Translations under genes and position numbers: made by a program
The notes under the pieces: generated by a model
What the model was told of the DNA's origin: nothing
The model's database searches: none
Seen by the model: only the letters and a program-made list of their open reading frames with translations
DNA from: Aliikangiella coralliicola
Lineage (GTDB): Bacteria; Pseudomonadota; Gammaproteobacteria; Enterobacterales; Kangiellaceae
Assembly: GCF_007004725.1 (NCBI RefSeq)
Contig: NZ_ML660160.1
Coordinates: 496,001 to 560,000 of the forward strand
Reading direction: 5' to 3'
DNA length: 64,000 nucleotides
In this document: positions 62,367-64,000 of the stretch, one piece after another
Layout of the letters: each line of letters begins with the position of its first letter
How positions within the stretch are numbered: position 1 is the first letter of the stretch

Positions 62367-63545
62367 CTAACGCCACCAAAATAAATCCCGTGCTGCATCA
62401 ACTGAATCATCATTGTTTAGAGTAACAACCTGTCCCATTTTAGGGGTTAACAAATCAATCCAGTCTCGGTTTGCAATTTCGACCATTTGCTCAAAGGGAT
62501 CTGTCCAACTATGAAAAGCCAGGTCAAATGTGCCATTGTGAATCGGTAATAGTTTTTTACCTTTTAAATCTTTGTGCGCTTGGGCAGATTCAGTTGGGCT
62601 CATGTGAACCTCTGACCAATCTTTATCATAAGCGCCTGTTTCGAGCATCGTTAGATCGAATGGGCCGTATTGATTTCCTATTTCCTTGAACCCGTCAAAA
62701 TAGCCGGTGTCACCGCTGAAAAATAAGTTGCTTGATTCCGATTTAATTACCCATGAACTCCATAAAGTTTTATTGCGGTCGCTGATTCCTCGGCCGGAAA
62801 AGTGTTGTGCGGGTGTTGCAGTAATTTTGGTGCCTTCAATTTGAATTGATTGCCACCAATCTAGCTCGGTTACTTTATCTGGATTAATTCCCCAGTCGAT
62901 CACTTGTGCAGAATTTCCAAGTGGCATGATAAAGTGCTTCACTTTATTAGCTAGTTGCTTGATGGAGTACTCGTCAAGATGGTCATAGTGATTGTGTGAA
63001 ATGATCACGCCATCAATTTCTGGAAGATCGTTAATGCTAATTGGCGGTTGATGAAATCGCTTAGGACCCATAAATGAAAATGGTGAAGCTCTCTCGGAAA
63101 ATACTGGATCGATCAACCAAAACTGTTTGTCTAATTTTAATAGAATGGTTGAATGACCTAATCGAATGATAGATGTTTTATCGCTGGGAAGTTGTTCAAG
63201 TTGCGTGTCAGAAATCGATTCTAAAGGAATCAATTTGTCGGGTGCCGTGTTTTGCTTTTTTTCGAATAAAGAACGCTTCACTATTCTGAACAGGCGACTA
63301 AAACTGAATTCGTCTACCATTTTTTGATTAGTGAATTTTCCTGCAGCGTTATACTGTGAGGAAGTTAAATAAGGGGCGTCATTTTCGACGGTTACTGCGT
63401 TAAGAGAAGAGATAGTCATGGCTATGGTGCCTCCAAGTAGCAATATAAATGTGGTGATTTTTCGACGTCTTATTAACAACCCTAACTGCTTAAAACTGCG
63501 CTTCTGGTTGCTTCCTTTGGTATTTTGTCTATCGGGTTTGCTCAT
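62367..63545 (-). CDS. Metallo-beta-lactamase-fold hydrolase (UlaG/NAPE-PLD-like)
   Basis: 392 aa. An N-terminal membrane segment (residues ~33-50, FILLLGGTIAMTISSLNAV) anchors it with the domain outside the cytoplasm. The MBL domain has IIRLGHSTILLKLDKQFWLIDPV, the metal-binding ISHNHYDHLD, TPAQHFSGRG (His), FFSGDTGYFDGF (Asp) and PIHNGTFDLAFHSW (His). It may act on phosphodiesters or lactones; NAPE-PLD-like members act on phospholipids. The ATG at 63545 lies just downstream of the TetR operator, and the divergent gene is a TetR regulator, so expression is probably repressed by it. Confidence 0.9.
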   Translation of the reverse strand: MSKPDRQNTKGSNQKRSFKQLGLLIRRRKITTFILLLGGTIAMTISSLNAVTVENDAPYLTSSQYNAAGKFTNQKMVDEFSFSRLFRIVKRSLFEKKQNTAPDKLIPLESISDTQLEQLPSDKTSIIRLGHSTILLKLDKQFWLIDPVFSERASPFSFMGPKRFHQPPISINDLPEIDGVIISHNHYDHLDEYSIKQLANKVKHFIMPLGNSAQVIDWGINPDKVTELDWWQSIQIEGTKITATPAQHFSGRGISDRNKTLWSSWVIKSESSNLFFSGDTGYFDGFKEIGNQYGPFDLTMLETGAYDKDWSEVHMSPTESAQAHKDLKGKKLLPIHNGTFDLAFHSWTDPFEQMVEIANRDWIDLLTPKMGQVVTLNNDDSVDAARDLFWWR

Positions 63546-63562
63546 AAAATTACACTAGCTCA

Positions 63563-63611
63563 AGTAAACTGTACGGTGTAGTTTACTTTTTGTTTGCGAA
63601 AAAGTAAACTG
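63563..63611. promoter_or_regulatory. TetR-type operator between MBL hydrolase and regulator genes
   Basis: AGTAAACT (63563-63570) and AGTTTACT (63580-63587) form a perfect 8-bp inverted repeat with a 9-bp centre, ending 18 bp from the MBL start codon. A second half-site AGTAAACTG (63603-63611), followed by GTGTA four bases on, repeats the left arm. This fits cooperative binding of two TetR dimers. Confidence 0.75.
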
Positions 63612-63678
63612 CTTAGTGTAAAAAAATGTGTTACAGTGAGTATTAATTGATGAAACTAAAATTTAGTTGTTGAAAATC

Positions 63679-64000
63679 ATGAAGTTAACTGAAAAAAAGA
63701 AACAGCAGATTATATTGGCATCTGTTCAGGAGTTCCGTGAGAAAGGTTTTTCAGGAACAAGCATGGACAATGTCGCGCAGCGTGCGGAGGTTTCCAAGCG
63801 AACGGTTTACAATCATTTTGCCAGCAAAGACGAGCTTTATATGGGTATTGTTAAGTATATGTTTGGCTTGATCGCAGAAACTTCTCCACAACCTTATGAA
63901 AACGGTATTCCTCTGCGAAAACAGCTTGAGGCGATCGCACGGGTGAAAATAAACCTGTTTTCATCTGACGAGTTTATCGGACTTTCTCGTGTAGTTATGC
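63679..64000 (+). CDS. TetR/AcrR-family regulator (3' truncated by window end)
   Basis: The first 107 residues are visible. The N-terminal helix-turn-helix is canonical: KKQQIILASVQEFREKGFSGTSMDNVAQRAEVSKRTVYNHFASKDELY. The ligand-binding domain begins (FGLIAETSPQPYENGIPLRKQL). It is divergently transcribed from the MBL hydrolase gene across a short region with a strong inverted repeat, the standard layout of a local TetR repressor and its target. The end of the gene lies beyond base 64000. Confidence 0.92.
   Translation, partial: MKLTEKKKQQIILASVQEFREKGFSGTSMDNVAQRAEVSKRTVYNHFASKDELYMGIVKYMFGLIAETSPQPYENGIPLRKQLEAIARVKINLFSSDEFIGLSRVVM

Noticed and set aside
1-64000. rRNA, tRNA and CRISPR genes
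   Set aside because: No tRNA cloverleaf, rRNA signature or regularly spaced short repeats were seen by eye; a covariance search was not possible.

Overview
The window reads as chromosomal DNA of an AT-rich, probably marine gammaproteobacterium. Signs of this are a TonB-receptor-centred alpha-glucan utilisation locus, many secreted lipoproteins, NtrY/NtrX-like sigma-54 signalling, two type I DAHP synthases and tricorn-like/S41 and GGDEF-EAL proteins. A placement near Kangiellales or Alteromonadales is inference only. No rRNA or tRNA gene and no CRISPR array was seen.

Layout. 1-765: 3' end of a histidine kinase gene. 1303-8322: a 7-kb secreted RHS/YD-repeat protein with FN3-like N-terminal repeats and a variable C-terminal tip. 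8372-9930: a block bracketed by two ~195-bp direct repeats. Inside it are two small minus-strand genes separated and flanked by three sites that look like integron attC sites, forming a small cassette array with no integrase in view. 9968-16609: an accessory region with an unknown lipoprotein, a divergent pair made of a 154-aa unknown and a TIR-NB-ARC/STAND-TPR protein (a probable anti-phage immune sensor), and a GntR regulator with a membrane-protein partner. 16898-35090: mostly housekeeping or scattered genes (tricorn-like S41 protease, histone-deacetylase-like hydrolase, GAF-GAF-GGDEF-EAL protein behind a 264-bp MITE, molybdopterin oxidoreductase, SDR, two DAHP synthases around a glycerophosphodiesterase, a Sel1/TonB hybrid, a beta-lactamase-fold hydrolase, a TPR lipoprotein, an outer-membrane protein). 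35209-39732: a four-gene minus-strand operon (Omp85-like barrel, DUF4390-like protein, histidine kinase, sigma-54 response regulator) preceded by a near-consensus sigma-54 promoter.

41488-61509: alpha-glucan utilisation locus. A TonB-dependent receptor, a lipoprotein pullulanase with three C-terminal repeats, a cyclomaltodextrinase-like enzyme, a GH31 alpha-glucosidase and an alpha-amylase lipoprotein run on the plus strand. After a palindrome-rich spacer come a cytoplasmic GH13 alpha-glucosidase (minus), a divergent sugar MFS transporter and another lipoprotein amylase. The inferred flow is surface debranching and endo-cleavage, TonB import of maltooligosaccharides, periplasmic trimming, inner-membrane uptake and cytoplasmic hydrolysis. 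Two nearly identical 14-bp palindromes, each 5 bp upstream of a -35 box, mark a shared regulon.

61537-64000: an M50-like membrane protease, a metallo-beta-lactamase-fold hydrolase and a divergent, truncated TetR regulator with a clear operator between them.
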